A DNA stretch of 64,000 bases from Paenibacillus sp. Root444D2 (GCF_001426375.1 NZ_LMEO01000016.1:31901-95900), one strand, 5' to 3'. Positions 53,992-63,864 are shown, numbered from the stretch's first letter. Numbers and translations: made by a program. Notes: generated by a model not told the origin, from the letters alone.

Positions 53992-55434
53992 ATGCGTTTT
54001 CAGGTACAACGTGCGACCAACTGGCAGAAAAGAGTTCAACTTTGGGTGGTAGTCCTTTTACTAGTTTCTCTATTTTTCCTTACGATTCCGGCAAAAGCAG
54101 CGGAGAGCGATGGAAACTCCGCACAAGCACAAGAAGGGCAAGATCTTTATCAAAAGCTCAAAACAGGTAAGCGCCAGCAGAGTGAGAAGACGTATGAAAC
54201 ACCGGAACAGCCTACCGTTTACTTAACCTTTGATGACGGTCCTAGCAAGCTGACGAGTCAGGTGCTGGATATTTTAGATAAAGAGAATGTGAAAGCTACT
54301 TTTTTCGCACTTGGCGAGCAAGCTCAGGCACACCCTGATTTGGTGAAAAGAATCGTGCAAGACGGGCATACATTAGGCAATCATTCCTATAATCATGTAT
54401 ATAAAGAGCTGTATAGCGATTTCCAAACCTTTTGGGACCAAATCCAACGTAGTGAGGACATATTTGCCAGTTTGGCTGATACCAGACCGCAATTGGTGCG
54501 CGCCCCTGGAGGTACATATACGAATTTCGATTCGTACTACTACTATTTGATGGATCAAGCAGGTTATATCGTTACGGACTGGAATGTTGACAGCGGTGAT
54601 TCCAAAAGAGCGCATGTACCTGTGAATGAAATTTGGCAAACGATTAAAGGATCACCGCTCGAACACGAGATCAACATCCTGTTTCATGATGGCAGCGGGC
54701 ATGAGTCAACGGTAGAGGTATTGCCTCAAGTCATCAGCTATTACAAAAAATTAGGTTACGCGTTCGCTCCCCTTACTTCTCAGGTTAAGCCCAAACAATT
54801 CCCAGTGGGTAAGCCGAAGTGGTCGAGAAACATGAGTTTGGCCCATTTCCAAGACTTATTGAAAGAAACGCATCAATATGCTTTAGCACATATTCAGACG
54901 GATCAAGACCAGAAGGATGCTGAACAGCAGCTTGCCAATCAGACGGTTGCAGCCAGAGAAGAAACGGCACAAATTCTATCCGCGCAAGCGGTGTTGCCGC
55001 TGCAAGTACATGTGGTCGGAGGCAGCAGTTTTACAATTGAACCTCCAGAGTACCAGCTGCGTGCTAACCGGATTGAAATGTCTATGCGCTTTCTCATAGA
55101 GAAAATGGGCGGGCAAGTAGAATGGCTGGCTGAAAAGAAGACGGCAAATGCACATTTTGGTGTTTATGATTTGGAATATGATTTGTCCGCTAGAAGCATC
55201 AGGCTTTATACCCTAGGTAATAGCGTGGCTACCTATTCATTAGCGGATATGGATTTCAAAGACGGTAAGATCATCGTTCCTTTACGAAAAACCATAGATT
55301 TACTAGGCGGGCGAATTACGGATACGGTCATAGAATCTAATAAGCGAGAGGTATCTGTGGCATTACGGCCTTTTTATATATTTAAAGAGAATGATAGTCT
55401 TCTGAAAAACTCTCTATTTGCCATGGGAGGGTAA
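53992..55434 (+). CDS. Secreted polysaccharide deacetylase with copper-amine-oxidase-like wall domain
   Basis: A 480-residue protein with a signal or anchor helix (about 17-36, ending IPAKAA). It is followed by a NodB-type deacetylase domain: TFDDGP (D81, D82), HSYNH (H131, H135) and RAPGG are the three core motifs for metal and catalysis. Residues about 330-470 resemble a copper amine oxidase N-terminal-like domain (VPLRKTIDLLGGRIT), common in Paenibacillus secreted proteins. It probably deacetylates peptidoglycan or chitin-like polymer. GGAGGG lies before the ATG. The MoxR operon starts 65 bp downstream. Confidence 0.9.
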   Translation: MRFQVQRATNWQKRVQLWVVVLLLVSLFFLTIPAKAAESDGNSAQAQEGQDLYQKLKTGKRQQSEKTYETPEQPTVYLTFDDGPSKLTSQVLDILDKENVKATFFALGEQAQAHPDLVKRIVQDGHTLGNHSYNHVYKELYSDFQTFWDQIQRSEDIFASLADTRPQLVRAPGGTYTNFDSYYYYLMDQAGYIVTDWNVDSGDSKRAHVPVNEIWQTIKGSPLEHEINILFHDGSGHESTVEVLPQVISYYKKLGYAFAPLTSQVKPKQFPVGKPKWSRNMSLAHFQDLLKETHQYALAHIQTDQDQKDAEQQLANQTVAAREETAQILSAQAVLPLQVHVVGGSSFTIEPPEYQLRANRIEMSMRFLIEKMGGQVEWLAEKKTANAHFGVYDLEYDLSARSIRLYTLGNSVATYSLADMDFKDGKIIVPLRKTIDLLGGRITDTVIESNKREVSVALRPFYIFKENDSLLKNSLFAMGG

Positions 55435-55498
55435 TGTCTAAAATAGTAGAGGGCTGGAAAAACTAGAAGCATACCCTTATAAAGGAGGCTTCTTGTCT

Positions 55499-56476
55499 AT
55501 GCAGTCGAAAACCCGAATATTCGATCAGCCGCAGCCTCTTGTGGAACGGATGATCATGAACGTAGAGAAAGTGATAGTTGGAAAGAGAGAGACGATAGAG
55601 AAAGCGTTCGTTGCTATGTTGAGCGGCGGCCATCTTTTGTTAGAAGACGTACCCGGTGTTGGGAAGACGATGCTTGTGCGTGCCTTGGCAAGGACGATTG
55701 GTTGTGAGTTTAAGAGAATTCAGTGCACCCCTGATTTATTGCCGTCAGATGTAACCGGTGTGTCTGTATTTAATGTGAAGACGAATGATTTTGAGTTTCG
55801 CCCTGGACCTTTAATGACACCCATCGTGCTGGCAGACGAAGTCAACCGTACCTCACCAAAGACACAGTCTGCTTTCTTAGAAGCGATGGAAGAGAAGCGG
55901 GTCACTATTGATGGAGTGAGTTATGAATTGCCTAAACCCTTCGTTTTATTAGCTACGCAAAACCCTGTGGACTATGAAGGTACTTATGCGCTGCCAGAAG
56001 CGCAGATGGATCGATTTATGATGAAGTTATCACTTGGTTATCCAACACCTGAGCAAGAAATTCTGATGCTGGATCGCCTACAGGATCGCCAGCCTCTGGA
56101 TCACTTGAAGCCGGTTATCGTACAGGATGAGTTTGTTCAATTGCAAAGAGAAGCAACGATGATTCATGTCGATAATACGTTAAAAGATTTCATTGTTCGC
56201 CTGGCCTTGGCAACAAGGGAGCATGCTGATTTGTACTTGGGTGCAAGTCCACGAGCATCTTACGCTTTGATGCGCGCTGCGCAAACGTCTGCTTATATGA
56301 AGGGCAGAAGCTTCGTGGTACCAGATGACATTAAGGATTTGGTGCTGCCGATCTGGACACACCGGCTTATTTTGACTTCCGAAGCACGAATGACTGGCAA
56401 GTCTGCGGATACGATTTTGACAGGTTTACTAGCCTCCTTACAAACTCCTGTTCTTCGTTACGTCTCGGGGAAGTAG
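55499..56476 (+). CDS. yeaC: MoxR-family AAA+ ATPase
   Basis: This 325-residue protein is a MoxR-type chaperone ATPase with Walker A VPGVGKT, Walker B VLADEVNRT, sensor ATQNPVDYEGTYALPEAQMDRF and an arginine finger region SPRASYALMRAAQ. MoxR proteins usually work with DUF58/VWA partners in complex maturation. ATG at 55499 follows AAGGAGG by 10 nt. It is the first of three coupled genes in the same order as B. subtilis yeaC-yeaD-yebA. Confidence 0.92.
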   Translation: MQSKTRIFDQPQPLVERMIMNVEKVIVGKRETIEKAFVAMLSGGHLLLEDVPGVGKTMLVRALARTIGCEFKRIQCTPDLLPSDVTGVSVFNVKTNDFEFRPGPLMTPIVLADEVNRTSPKTQSAFLEAMEEKRVTIDGVSYELPKPFVLLATQNPVDYEGTYALPEAQMDRFMMKLSLGYPTPEQEILMLDRLQDRQPLDHLKPVIVQDEFVQLQREATMIHVDNTLKDFIVRLALATREHADLYLGASPRASYALMRAAQTSAYMKGRSFVVPDDIKDLVLPIWTHRLILTSEARMTGKSADTILTGLLASLQTPVLRYVSGK

Positions 56477-56484
56477 GGCCTACT

Positions 56485-57699
56485 ATGAGAAGCTGGGGTA
56501 AAACGACGCTGTTGGTTGTGGGAAGTGTGCTGTCCATTGTTTTGGCGTATTGGCAAGGCGGATTTGCCGCTTGGTATTTAGGAATTTGTTTGACATTAAT
56601 ATGGATTCAGGCTGGATTATTTTATGTATTCGCATTACAAGGACTAACCATTAGCCGGCAGTTGTCAGGCGAAGTTTTCGTATCCGGTGAAGACGTAACA
56701 ATCACTTTGCAAGTTGGGCATCGTACGTTTTTGCCGCTGCCTTGGATGATCATTAAGGATACATGGATTCATGAAGGAAGCGGAGTGAAGCTGAGCTACA
56801 GCAAGCTGCTTTTCCCAGGGTTTCGATCAGCTTTAATCCTCCATTATAAAATGACGGGTCTTATGCGAGGTGTTTATCGGTTCGCGGGTTTTGAGGCGGT
56901 GACCGGTGATTTATTTGGCTTTGCTGTTCGAAAAGCATACCGTGATGATCTTCAGCGGTGTGTTGTTTATCCGAGACCTGATTCTTTGACCGGATCAGGT
57001 ATGACATTTCAATCCGAGGACGGTGATGTGTCTACCGTCCGTGGTCCTAAAACCGAGACTCCGCTGATTAGCGGTGTTCGTGACTATGTCAGCGGTGATC
57101 CCTACCACCGCATCCATTGGAAATCCACAGCCAGGCTGAGCCGGTTGATGACCAAAGACCCCGAGCAAGCATCCTCCGCGAAGCGGATGCTGCTGCTCGA
57201 CGCGGCGCCTGCGGCGGGTCCAGCTGAGGCGGCGCAGCCGCTGCTGGAGAAGGGCGTCGCCCTAGCGGCGGGCTTCTTCGAAGCCGCCGCTGGCGGGCGC
57301 GAGAGCTGCGGCTTCGCTAGCAGCTCGGGAAGCAGGCGAATCGCGCCGACGATTCGCCCTGATCTAACGCTCGCGTACGAAGTACTCGCGAGCGTGGGCG
57401 GCAAGTCCGCCCTTTCCTTTCCTGACCTCGTCAGGAAAGAGGCGGCGGCCTTGCCGCTGGATGCGTCGATGCTGTGCATCACATCGACGCTGGACCAGGC
57501 GTTGGTGCGCGCGATCGCTGATGCGCGCACCAAGCGCCGATCCGTGCACGTGATCTACGTGCACGCGCGGCCTTCCCTCTCGGTCGCGGAGCGAGAGGGG
57601 GCTTCTCAGCTGCAGGCCGCAGGCTGCAGCTTCACAGAAGTGCCGCACCCGCGGAGCCAGTGGCCAAAGCAAGGGGGTGTCGCGGATGCAACCGCTTGA
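56485..57699 (+). CDS. yeaD: DUF58 domain protein
   Basis: This 404-residue membrane protein has two N-terminal helices (about 9-50) followed by a DUF58/VWA-like domain whose signature is VRDYVSGDPYHRIHWKSTARLSRLMTK. Its C-terminal third (from about 57180) is very GC-rich and Ala/Gly-rich, unlike its neighbours. It starts 8 bp after moxR and overlaps the transglutaminase gene by 14 nt. It is a partner of the MoxR ATPase by genomic context; the biochemical role is unknown. Confidence 0.88.
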   Translation: MRSWGKTTLLVVGSVLSIVLAYWQGGFAAWYLGICLTLIWIQAGLFYVFALQGLTISRQLSGEVFVSGEDVTITLQVGHRTFLPLPWMIIKDTWIHEGSGVKLSYSKLLFPGFRSALILHYKMTGLMRGVYRFAGFEAVTGDLFGFAVRKAYRDDLQRCVVYPRPDSLTGSGMTFQSEDGDVSTVRGPKTETPLISGVRDYVSGDPYHRIHWKSTARLSRLMTKDPEQASSAKRMLLLDAAPAAGPAEAAQPLLEKGVALAAGFFEAAAGGRESCGFASSSGSRRIAPTIRPDLTLAYEVLASVGGKSALSFPDLVRKEAAALPLDASMLCITSTLDQALVRAIADARTKRRSVHVIYVHARPSLSVAEREGASQLQAAGCSFTEVPHPRSQWPKQGGVADATA

Positions 57700-60202
57700 A
57701 CCCAACCGCGCGCCGCGCGCTCTTTCACGTCCTTTACGCTCAAGCGCAGACTCGTCGCGCTTGAAGTCTCGCTCTTTAAGCGCTAACTCTTTAAGCACTA
57801 ACTCTTTAAGCACTAACTCTTTAAGCGCTAACTCTATACACACCAGCGCAGACTCGCCGAGTGTAATCTCTCGCACTTCGAACTCGCGCTCTTTAAGCAC
57901 TAACTCTGCGCACTCAAGCGCCGAGCCCGCAGCCGCTATCCCATCAAGTCCAATCTTCCATTCAAGCGCCATCTCTAACGCACAGTCATCATCGCCAATC
58001 ACCAACACCTTATTCCGAGACAGTCTAATCTCATTGCTGCTCTTCCTACTGCTTTCGGAATGGCTCCGTCCTTTAGCCTGGATGGCCGATGCCTCTATTC
58101 AAATCGGTCCCATTCTCGTCGTATTTGCGATCTGCATTGCCATAGACTGCTTCAAGGTTCCTTATGCTTGGGGATGGACAGCCAAAAGTGTCATTATCCT
58201 GCTTTTCATCGGTTTTATGTTTGACCGTGAAGGCTTTCTAACCGGAGCATGGATCATCGATTTGGTGAGGATCATTTCTCAGGATATGGTTCACATCGTT
58301 CAAGCTCATTTCGATCTTATCAGTGGTCAAATGCGAACGCTGCTCTTTCTGTTAGGTTGGTCGCTCCTGATTTCCGTTGTGCAAGCTCTCATGCTGCAGA
58401 GGCAGCACAGTCTTTGGTTTGTTGCTGCTACGCTCATTTATCTCGTCTTCTTACAGTTGGTGCTTGGCGCGGATACGGTTCAAGGGATTATGCGCACAAT
58501 AGGGTATGGACTACTTCTGTTATCGCTGCTCAATCTCTCTAGAATTGAACAAACCTATGGCGTAGCTTCGGTTCGATCGGGCGGCTTTTTTCAATGGTTT
58601 GTAGTCAGCTTGGTCGTTGTAAGTGCGCTAGCTAGTGTTGGATGGTTCTCGGCAAAGCAGGCGGAGCCTACTCCTCTTATGAAACCAGTTAGCTGGGCGT
58701 ATTTATACGATCGCATATTTGAACTATACAACGATGATACGGGGGCAAAGGGTGCTTTTGCTAGGTCTGGATACGGTCAAGACGACTCTTCTTTAGGAGG
58801 TCCGCTCCAGGTGGACACGACCCCGGTATTCACAGCAAGAACCTCTGAATTAACCTACTGGCGCGGAGAATCCAAAAGCTTCTACGACGGCAAAGGCTGG
58901 ACCGAGCCCAATCAAAAGCTGGAGCCTTACGTTTCTCCTAATCAATCAGTTACAGGTCGGACTGTGAGTCAGGAAATTCTATGGGACACGAAGTCACCTA
59001 ATCGCCAATTGTTTGTGGGTGGGAAGTTACTAGGTGTTGATATGCTTTTGAGTGAGAAGGAGAAACCGCTAACGCCGAGCAGCCTCCTTGCATCTAAATC
59101 TAATGGTATAGTAACTCTGCCTGAGATTATGGATCCTTTGTCTTATTACAAAATAACTGTCCAGCCCGTGCAGGAAGATCCATCCATACTTAACACGGAT
59201 ACGGGTGGCTATCCCTCGGACATTGCAGGGGAATATCTTCAACTTCCAGCTTCATTGCCGCGTTCTGTTCGCAGCATTTCCGAGCAAGTGACTGCGAATA
59301 GTTTGACACCATATGCCAAAGCGGTTGCGATTGAGCAGTATTTGAGCAATACCTATACCTATAGTCTCGAAAAGCCAACGAATCCAAGTCGCAATGAGGA
59401 TTTTGTCAGTCATTTTCTGTTCGTAGACCGAACAGGGTATTGTGATCATTTTTCAACCTCGATGGTCGTTATGCTTCGTTCTGTCGGGGTGCCTGCCCGC
59501 TGGGTAAAAGGTTTCGCGCCAGGGACACTGCAAGCATCAAGCAATAGCGATGGGCTTAAGGATGTTATGGTTCGCAATCTAGATGCGCATTCATGGGTGG
59601 AGGTTTATTTTCCTTCTATGGGCTGGGTGCCGTTTGAACCTACACCGGGTTTCTCTGGTGTTTCATCCGATCATCCGAGAGAAACCTTGACGACAGCTGC
59701 CATGGAGCAAGCGGCGATGACGGCTTCACTCACGAACATTCCTGCGCCTACCAAGTTTACAACCAATCCAAGTGAGTGGCTTCATGCAACGAAGGATAGA
59801 ATCGTCAATTTTGCAAAGCCTTATAGGAAAGCTTTCATTTTTCTAATCGGAAGTTGTTTCCTTCTTGTGGGTATTTTCGTTTTGCTTAGGCGAAAAGGGC
59901 TCCTAGTCAATACGCGGCTGAATTTTCCAATTTACAAAAACAAGCAGGGCAATTCACACCCCATGACACCCTATATGGATCGCTTATGGATGCAGCTTTT
60001 TCGAAAATACGGCGCAAAATCCGCAAGCCAGACGGTGCGAGAGTATGTCACAACGCTAAATTTCAAAGATCAACGGCAGAAACAAGCGCTGCTCGAATTT
60101 GCCTTGATTTACGAAAGTGTCCGTTATGATACGGCCAATTCACTGACCTACACGAAGCGGGAAATTACAGCAATTTGGAAAGCCATTCAAAAGACACATT
60201 AA
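57686..60202 (+). CDS. yebA: Membrane-anchored transglutaminase-like protein
   Basis: An 838-residue protein. Residues 1-105 form a Ser/Asn/Leu-rich low-complexity cytoplasmic extension containing pentapeptide repeats. About six helices follow (roughly 110-320), then an extracellular region with a transglutaminase core: cysteine in RTGYCDHFSTSMVVMLR, histidine in DAHSWVEVYF and an acidic residue in WVPFEPTPG. One further helix and a cytoplasmic tail with a DUF4129-like segment end the protein. It probably acts as a peptidase or transglutaminase at the cell wall. ATG at 57686 lies 8 nt after GGGGG. It completes the MoxR-DUF58-TGase operon. Confidence 0.88.
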   Translation: MQPLEPNRAPRALSRPLRSSADSSRLKSRSLSANSLSTNSLSTNSLSANSIHTSADSPSVISRTSNSRSLSTNSAHSSAEPAAAIPSSPIFHSSAISNAQSSSPITNTLFRDSLISLLLFLLLSEWLRPLAWMADASIQIGPILVVFAICIAIDCFKVPYAWGWTAKSVIILLFIGFMFDREGFLTGAWIIDLVRIISQDMVHIVQAHFDLISGQMRTLLFLLGWSLLISVVQALMLQRQHSLWFVAATLIYLVFLQLVLGADTVQGIMRTIGYGLLLLSLLNLSRIEQTYGVASVRSGGFFQWFVVSLVVVSALASVGWFSAKQAEPTPLMKPVSWAYLYDRIFELYNDDTGAKGAFARSGYGQDDSSLGGPLQVDTTPVFTARTSELTYWRGESKSFYDGKGWTEPNQKLEPYVSPNQSVTGRTVSQEILWDTKSPNRQLFVGGKLLGVDMLLSEKEKPLTPSSLLASKSNGIVTLPEIMDPLSYYKITVQPVQEDPSILNTDTGGYPSDIAGEYLQLPASLPRSVRSISEQVTANSLTPYAKAVAIEQYLSNTYTYSLEKPTNPSRNEDFVSHFLFVDRTGYCDHFSTSMVVMLRSVGVPARWVKGFAPGTLQASSNSDGLKDVMVRNLDAHSWVEVYFPSMGWVPFEPTPGFSGVSSDHPRETLTTAAMEQAAMTASLTNIPAPTKFTTNPSEWLHATKDRIVNFAKPYRKAFIFLIGSCFLLVGIFVLLRRKGLLVNTRLNFPIYKNKQGNSHPMTPYMDRLWMQLFRKYGAKSASQTVREYVTTLNFKDQRQKQALLEFALIYESVRYDTANSLTYTKREITAIWKAIQKTH
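57772..57831 (+). repeat. Four 15-bp repeats in the transglutaminase gene
   Basis: CTCTTTAAGC(G/A)CTAA is repeated four times in tandem, in frame, encoding SLS(A/T)N units. Further degenerate copies occur to about 57910. Confidence 0.9.
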
Positions 60203-60314
60203 ACCCCTTTACATCCTAGGTACCTAATGTTTAAAATTAGTACCTATAAATAGTGATAAGTGGACAAGGGGAGCCCCTTAAAACTCAATCGCTATGAATC
60301 TAGGAGGTCGGATA

Positions 60315-61853
60315 ATGAGTAAACCGAGTGAAATGATTGTCGTATTAGATTTTGGAGGCCAGTATAATCAACTGATTGCTAGACGTATTCGTGATTTGGG
60401 CGTTTACAGCGAGCTGCTGCCGTTCAATACAACTGTTGATAAAATTCGTGAGCTTAACCCTAAGGGGATTGTGTTCTCGGGCGGTCCGTCGAGCGTATAT
60501 GGTGAAGGAGCTCCGGCTGTTGACGCAGGAGTCTTTGATCTGGGTATTCCAATCTTGGGTATTTGCTATGGCATGCAGTTAATTGCTCACCAACTGAACG
60601 GTAAAGTTGAACGTGCGCACACGCGTGAATATGGCAAGGCAGATCTTGCATTTACGAATGAAAGCCCGTTAGTGAAAGGGTTAGAATCCAAGCAAACCGT
60701 GTGGATGAGTCACGGCGATCACGTTTCCGTCCTGCCTGAAGGCTTCGTTATAGAAGCAAGCACGGATTCTCTTCCGATTGCAGCTATGAGTAACCGTGAG
60801 CGCAACATTCATGCTGTACAGTTCCACCCGGAAGTTCGTCACTCCCTTCAAGGGAATGAAATGATCCATAACTTTATTTATGGAGTTTGCGGTTGCGTGG
60901 GCGACTGGACGATGTCCTCCTTTGTGGAAGACATGATCAAAGAACTTCGTCAAGAGGTTGGCGACAAGAAAGTCCTATGCGCACTTAGTGGCGGTGTGGA
61001 TTCATCGGTTGTTGCTATTCTGCTGCATAAAGCGATTGGTGCACAGCTGACATGTATGTTTATTGATCATGGTTTGCTGCGTCAAGGTGAAGCTGAGAGC
61101 GTTATGGACACTTTTGTCGGTAAATTCGATATGAAAGTGGTCAAAATTGATGCGCGTGACCGTTTCCTCGGCAAGTTGGCTGGCGTAGACGATCCCGAGC
61201 AAAAACGTAAAATTATCGGTACCGAATTCATCCGTGTATTCGAAGAGGAATCCAGTCAGTTTGATGACTTTACTTACCTAGCCCAAGGCACTCTATATAC
61301 AGATATCGTAGAAAGCGGCACGGCTACGGCTCAAACGATCAAATCGCACCATAACGTTGGCGGACTGCCGAAAGATATGAAGTTCAAGCTCATCGAGCCT
61401 CTCAAAACACTTTTCAAAGACGAAGTGCGTAAAGTAGGCGAGGAGTGTGGCCTTCCAGCAGCAATCGTTTGGAGACAGCCTTTCCCAGGTCCTGGTCTGG
61501 CCATTCGTGTTCTAGGTGAAGTAACGGAAGATAAGCTGAAAATAGTTCGTGAATCCGACGCCATTCTGCGCGACGAAATCGCCAAAGCAGGCTTAGATCG
61601 TGAGATCTGGCAGTACTTCACAGCACTTCCGGGCATGAAAAGCGTGGGAGTTATGGGTGACGCAAGAACTTACTCTTACACCGTAGGTATTCGTGCTGTT
61701 ACATCTATTGATGGCATGACAGCTGACTGGGCGCGTATTCCTTGGGATGTGCTTGAGAAGATTTCGGTTCGTATTGTTAATGAAGTTGAGAACGTGAATC
61801 GTATCGTCTATGACATCACTTCTAAGCCGCCAGCTACCATTGAGTGGGAATAA
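60315..61853 (+). CDS. guaA: GMP synthase (glutamine-hydrolysing)
   Basis: This 512-residue enzyme converts XMP to GMP with ATP and glutamine. The N-terminal class I glutaminase has the nucleophile C84 in GICYGMQ and the HPEV catalytic histidine and glutamate. The ATP pyrophosphatase domain has the P-loop SGGVDSS, and the C-terminal dimerisation domain ends [19 protein letters not shown] at 60315 follows TAGGAGG. The order yebA-guaA-pbuG is conserved with B. subtilis. A palindromic GGTACCTAA region lies upstream, and a terminator follows. Confidence 0.97.
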   Translation: MSKPSEMIVVLDFGGQYNQLIARRIRDLGVYSELLPFNTTVDKIRELNPKGIVFSGGPSSVYGEGAPAVDAGVFDLGIPILGICYGMQLIAHQLNGKVERAHTREYGKADLAFTNESPLVKGLESKQTVWMSHGDHVSVLPEGFVIEASTDSLPIAAMSNRERNIHAVQFHPEVRHSLQGNEMIHNFIYGVCGCVGDWTMSSFVEDMIKELRQEVGDKKVLCALSGGVDSSVVAILLHKAIGAQLTCMFIDHGLLRQGEAESVMDTFVGKFDMKVVKIDARDRFLGKLAGVDDPEQKRKIIGTEFIRVFEEESSQFDDFTYLAQGTLYTDIVESGTATAQTIKSHHNVGGLPKDMKFKLIEPLKTLFKDEVRKVGEECGLPAAIVWRQPFPGPGLAIRVLGEVTEDKLKIVRESDAILRDEIAKAGLDREIWQYFTALPGMKSVGVMGDARTYSYTVGIRAVTSIDGMTADWARIPWDVLEKISVRIVNEVENVNRIVYDITSKPPATIEWE

Positions 61854-61867
61854 TATAAATCACTAGC

Positions 61868-61917
61868 AAAAGACGAACGTTTTGGGAAAATATACCCCTT
61901 CATCGTTCGTCTTTTTT
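61868..61917 (+). terminator. Terminator of guaA
   Basis: AAAAGACGAACG (61868-61879) pairs perfectly with CGTTCGTCTTTT (61904-61915), followed by T residues. Confidence 0.88.
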
Positions 61918-61963
61918 ATTGACATTAGGTTATTTCACGACTAAAATGTGTTATGGATAACAG

Positions 61964-62035
61964 TTTTTCGTATAATCTCGGGAATTGGCCTGAGAGTTTC
62001 TACGAGATCACCGCAAATGATCTGGCTACGAAAAA
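61964..62035 (+). promoter_or_regulatory. Guanine-sensing purine riboswitch aptamer
   Basis: P1 is TTTTTCGTA (61964-61972) with TACGAAAAA (62027-62035). The conserved core TATAAT, the J2/3 element GTTTCTAC, and two hairpins (TCTCGG-loop-CTGAGA, GATCA-loop-TGATC) with loop sequences able to kiss are all present. The specificity position in the J3/1 segment (GGCTACG) is C, as in guanine rather than adenine aptamers. It lies upstream of the guanine/hypoxanthine permease gene. Confidence 0.92.
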
Positions 62036-62104
62036 AAGGAACGGAATCCGTATGAGTTTCTACGTGCACCTTTACACATCGAAGGCAGCTCTCATATGGA
62101 TAGC

Positions 62105-62149
62105 TCCTTTTTCGTACCCGGAATCAGGCATTATGATTCCGGGTTTTTT
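62105..62149 (+). terminator. Riboswitch expression platform: antiterminator arm and terminator
   Basis: TCCTTTTTCGTA (62105-62116) is complementary to the 3' P1 strand and following bases (TACGAAAAA, GGA). Without ligand these can pair. Next to it CCCGGAATC (62117-62125) and GATTCCGGG (62135-62143) form a terminator with six T residues. Guanine would therefore favour termination before pbuG. Confidence 0.8.
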
Positions 62150-62276
62150 GCTGTTGCCAGAAAGTATATATGTATACTTTTGCTTCGCACAACCTTGATA
62201 AACGCGCTCGTCCTTGATAGGACGACAAGGGCGTTTATCCTTGGTTCCCCACATTCGTTTTAGGAGGAGTAGGAAA

Positions 62277-63680
62277 ATGGATCGCTTTTTTAAATTGAAA
62301 CAAAACGGCACGACAGTAAGAACAGAAATCATGGCGGGGATCACTACATTCATGACGATGGCTTACATCCTTGCTGTAAATCCAGACATTCTGAGTGCTT
62401 TTAAATCGGGGGCTACCGGTGGTGACTGGACTTCGATTTTCTTGGCTACAGCGATTGCTGCGGGTGTAATGACGATTGCAATGGGGTTATTCGTTAACTT
62501 TCCAGTTGCGCTAGCTCCTGGGATGGGCTTGAATGCTTACTTCGCGACCATCATTTTAACTTCGCAAGGTAAATTCACGTTCTCAATGGCTTTAGCAGCT
62601 GTATTCATTTCGGGGATTATTTTCATCATTCTTACCATCACCAGAGTCCGTCAAATGCTCCTTGTGGCCGTTCCAGACAGCCTGAAGCATGCGATTACCG
62701 TGGGTATTGGTTTGTTTATCGCAATGATCGGTTTTAAGAACAGCGGTATCTTAACCGTTGCGGTAGAAAGCGGCAAAGATATTAAGGCGCATCAATTTAC
62801 GGATGTACTTTCATTTGAAACTGTGTTCCACATGGGTTCATTAGAAGATAAAGGCGTTATTTTAACAATCGTTGGGGTCTTGTTGATTTCTATCTTTATG
62901 GTGCTTCGACTGCGCGGCGCTATCTTGATCGGTATCTTGGCTACAACAATCATTGGGTATTTCATGGGTATGGTTAATCTAGGTTCATTGACTAGTGCAG
63001 ACACGACATGGGTTCCTGATTTGTCCAAACTTCGTTTCGCTGATTTTGATTTTGCGGGCATAATGACAACGGGTATAGTTTCCGTAATTGCTACATTTAC
63101 GTTTGTTGAGCTTTTTGACACATTCGGAACCATGGTTGGAACAGCGAATCGCGCTGGTATTATGAAGAACAAAGAAGAGGGCAACAAGCGTGTAGGTAAA
63201 GCGATGTTCGTGGATGCGATTGGTGTTAGTGGCGGTGCGTTGGTTGGGACTAGTACGGTTACTGCTTTCGTAGAAAGCGCAGCGGGTGTAGCTGAAGGCG
63301 GACGTACAGGTTTAACGGCGGTAACTACAGGCGTATGTTTCTTGCTTGCCCTGTTCTTAGCTCCGATTGCTATGTTGGTTCCTGGTTCTGCGACAGCGGC
63401 AGCGTTGATCGTGGTTGGTGTTCTGATGGTTCAATCCATTCGTGAGATCGACTTTCAAGATTTCGTTCTAGCAATCCCAGCTTTCCTTACAATTGTATTG
63501 ATGCCTTTCACTTACAATATTGCTAATGGTATCTCCTTCGGTATCGTTTCGTATGTAGTTCTGGCAGCAGCAGCTAACCTAGGTGGTAAAAGTCAGACAC
63601 GTTATCCGATTCACTGGTTAATGTGGGTACTGGCGATTCTTATCCTAGCTCGTTACATCTTTATAGGAAGCCAAGGTTAA
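62277..63680 (+). CDS. pbuG: Guanine/hypoxanthine permease, NCS2 (AzgA-like) family
   Basis: This 467-residue permease with 12-14 helices imports guanine and hypoxanthine by proton symport. Family features are GITTFMTMAYILAVNP, PGMGLNAYF, the DTFGTMVGTANRAG segment and the ALVGTSTVTAFVESAAGVAEGGRTGL stretch. ATG at 62277 lies 8 nt after TAGGAGGA; earlier in-frame ATGs lie inside the leader. Expression is controlled by the guanine riboswitch. It follows guaA, as in B. subtilis. Confidence 0.95.
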   Translation: MDRFFKLKQNGTTVRTEIMAGITTFMTMAYILAVNPDILSAFKSGATGGDWTSIFLATAIAAGVMTIAMGLFVNFPVALAPGMGLNAYFATIILTSQGKFTFSMALAAVFISGIIFIILTITRVRQMLLVAVPDSLKHAITVGIGLFIAMIGFKNSGILTVAVESGKDIKAHQFTDVLSFETVFHMGSLEDKGVILTIVGVLLISIFMVLRLRGAILIGILATTIIGYFMGMVNLGSLTSADTTWVPDLSKLRFADFDFAGIMTTGIVSVIATFTFVELFDTFGTMVGTANRAGIMKNKEEGNKRVGKAMFVDAIGVSGGALVGTSTVTAFVESAAGVAEGGRTGLTAVTTGVCFLLALFLAPIAMLVPGSATAAALIVVGVLMVQSIREIDFQDFVLAIPAFLTIVLMPFTYNIANGISFGIVSYVVLAAAANLGGKSQTRYPIHWLMWVLAILILARYIFIGSQG

Positions 63681-63688
63681 AAAGATTC

Positions 63689-63722
63689 AAGCTCTGGTGC
63701 ATTACGCACTGGAGCTTTTTTG
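63689..63722 (+). terminator. Terminator of pbuG
   Basis: AAGCTCTGGTGC (63689-63700) pairs imperfectly with GCACTGGAGCTT (63706-63717), followed by T residues. Confidence 0.72.
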
Positions 63723-63750
63723 TTACCATATTTTTCAAGGTATAAAAAGC

Positions 63751-63864
63751 TTGCAATCAGTTTGCGGATTTGTTATATTACTCCTTGTCGCTTCGGCGGT
63801 CGAACGAAAGAACGAAAGAAATTAAAAAAAGTTCTTGCAATCGAATAGGCCGATGTGGTATATT
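63751..63864 (+). promoter_or_regulatory. Tandem rRNA operon promoters
   Basis: P1 has TTGCAA (63751-63756), 17 bp, TATATT (63774-63779). P2 has TTGCAA (63835-63840), 18 bp, TATATT (63859-63864). Paired strong promoters about 85 bp apart are usual before rRNA operons in Firmicutes. Confidence 0.82.

Noticed and set aside
57364..58008. 214-residue minus-strand frame across the DUF58/transglutaminase junction
   Set aside because: Its LVLKELALKE repeats are the reverse reading of the Ser/Asn repeat, and it overlaps two supported genes.
60217..60246. FapR-like ATTAGTACCTA and GGTACCTAA before guaA
   Set aside because: It looks like an imperfect hairpin, a FapR site makes little sense before guaA, and only half of the consensus is present.
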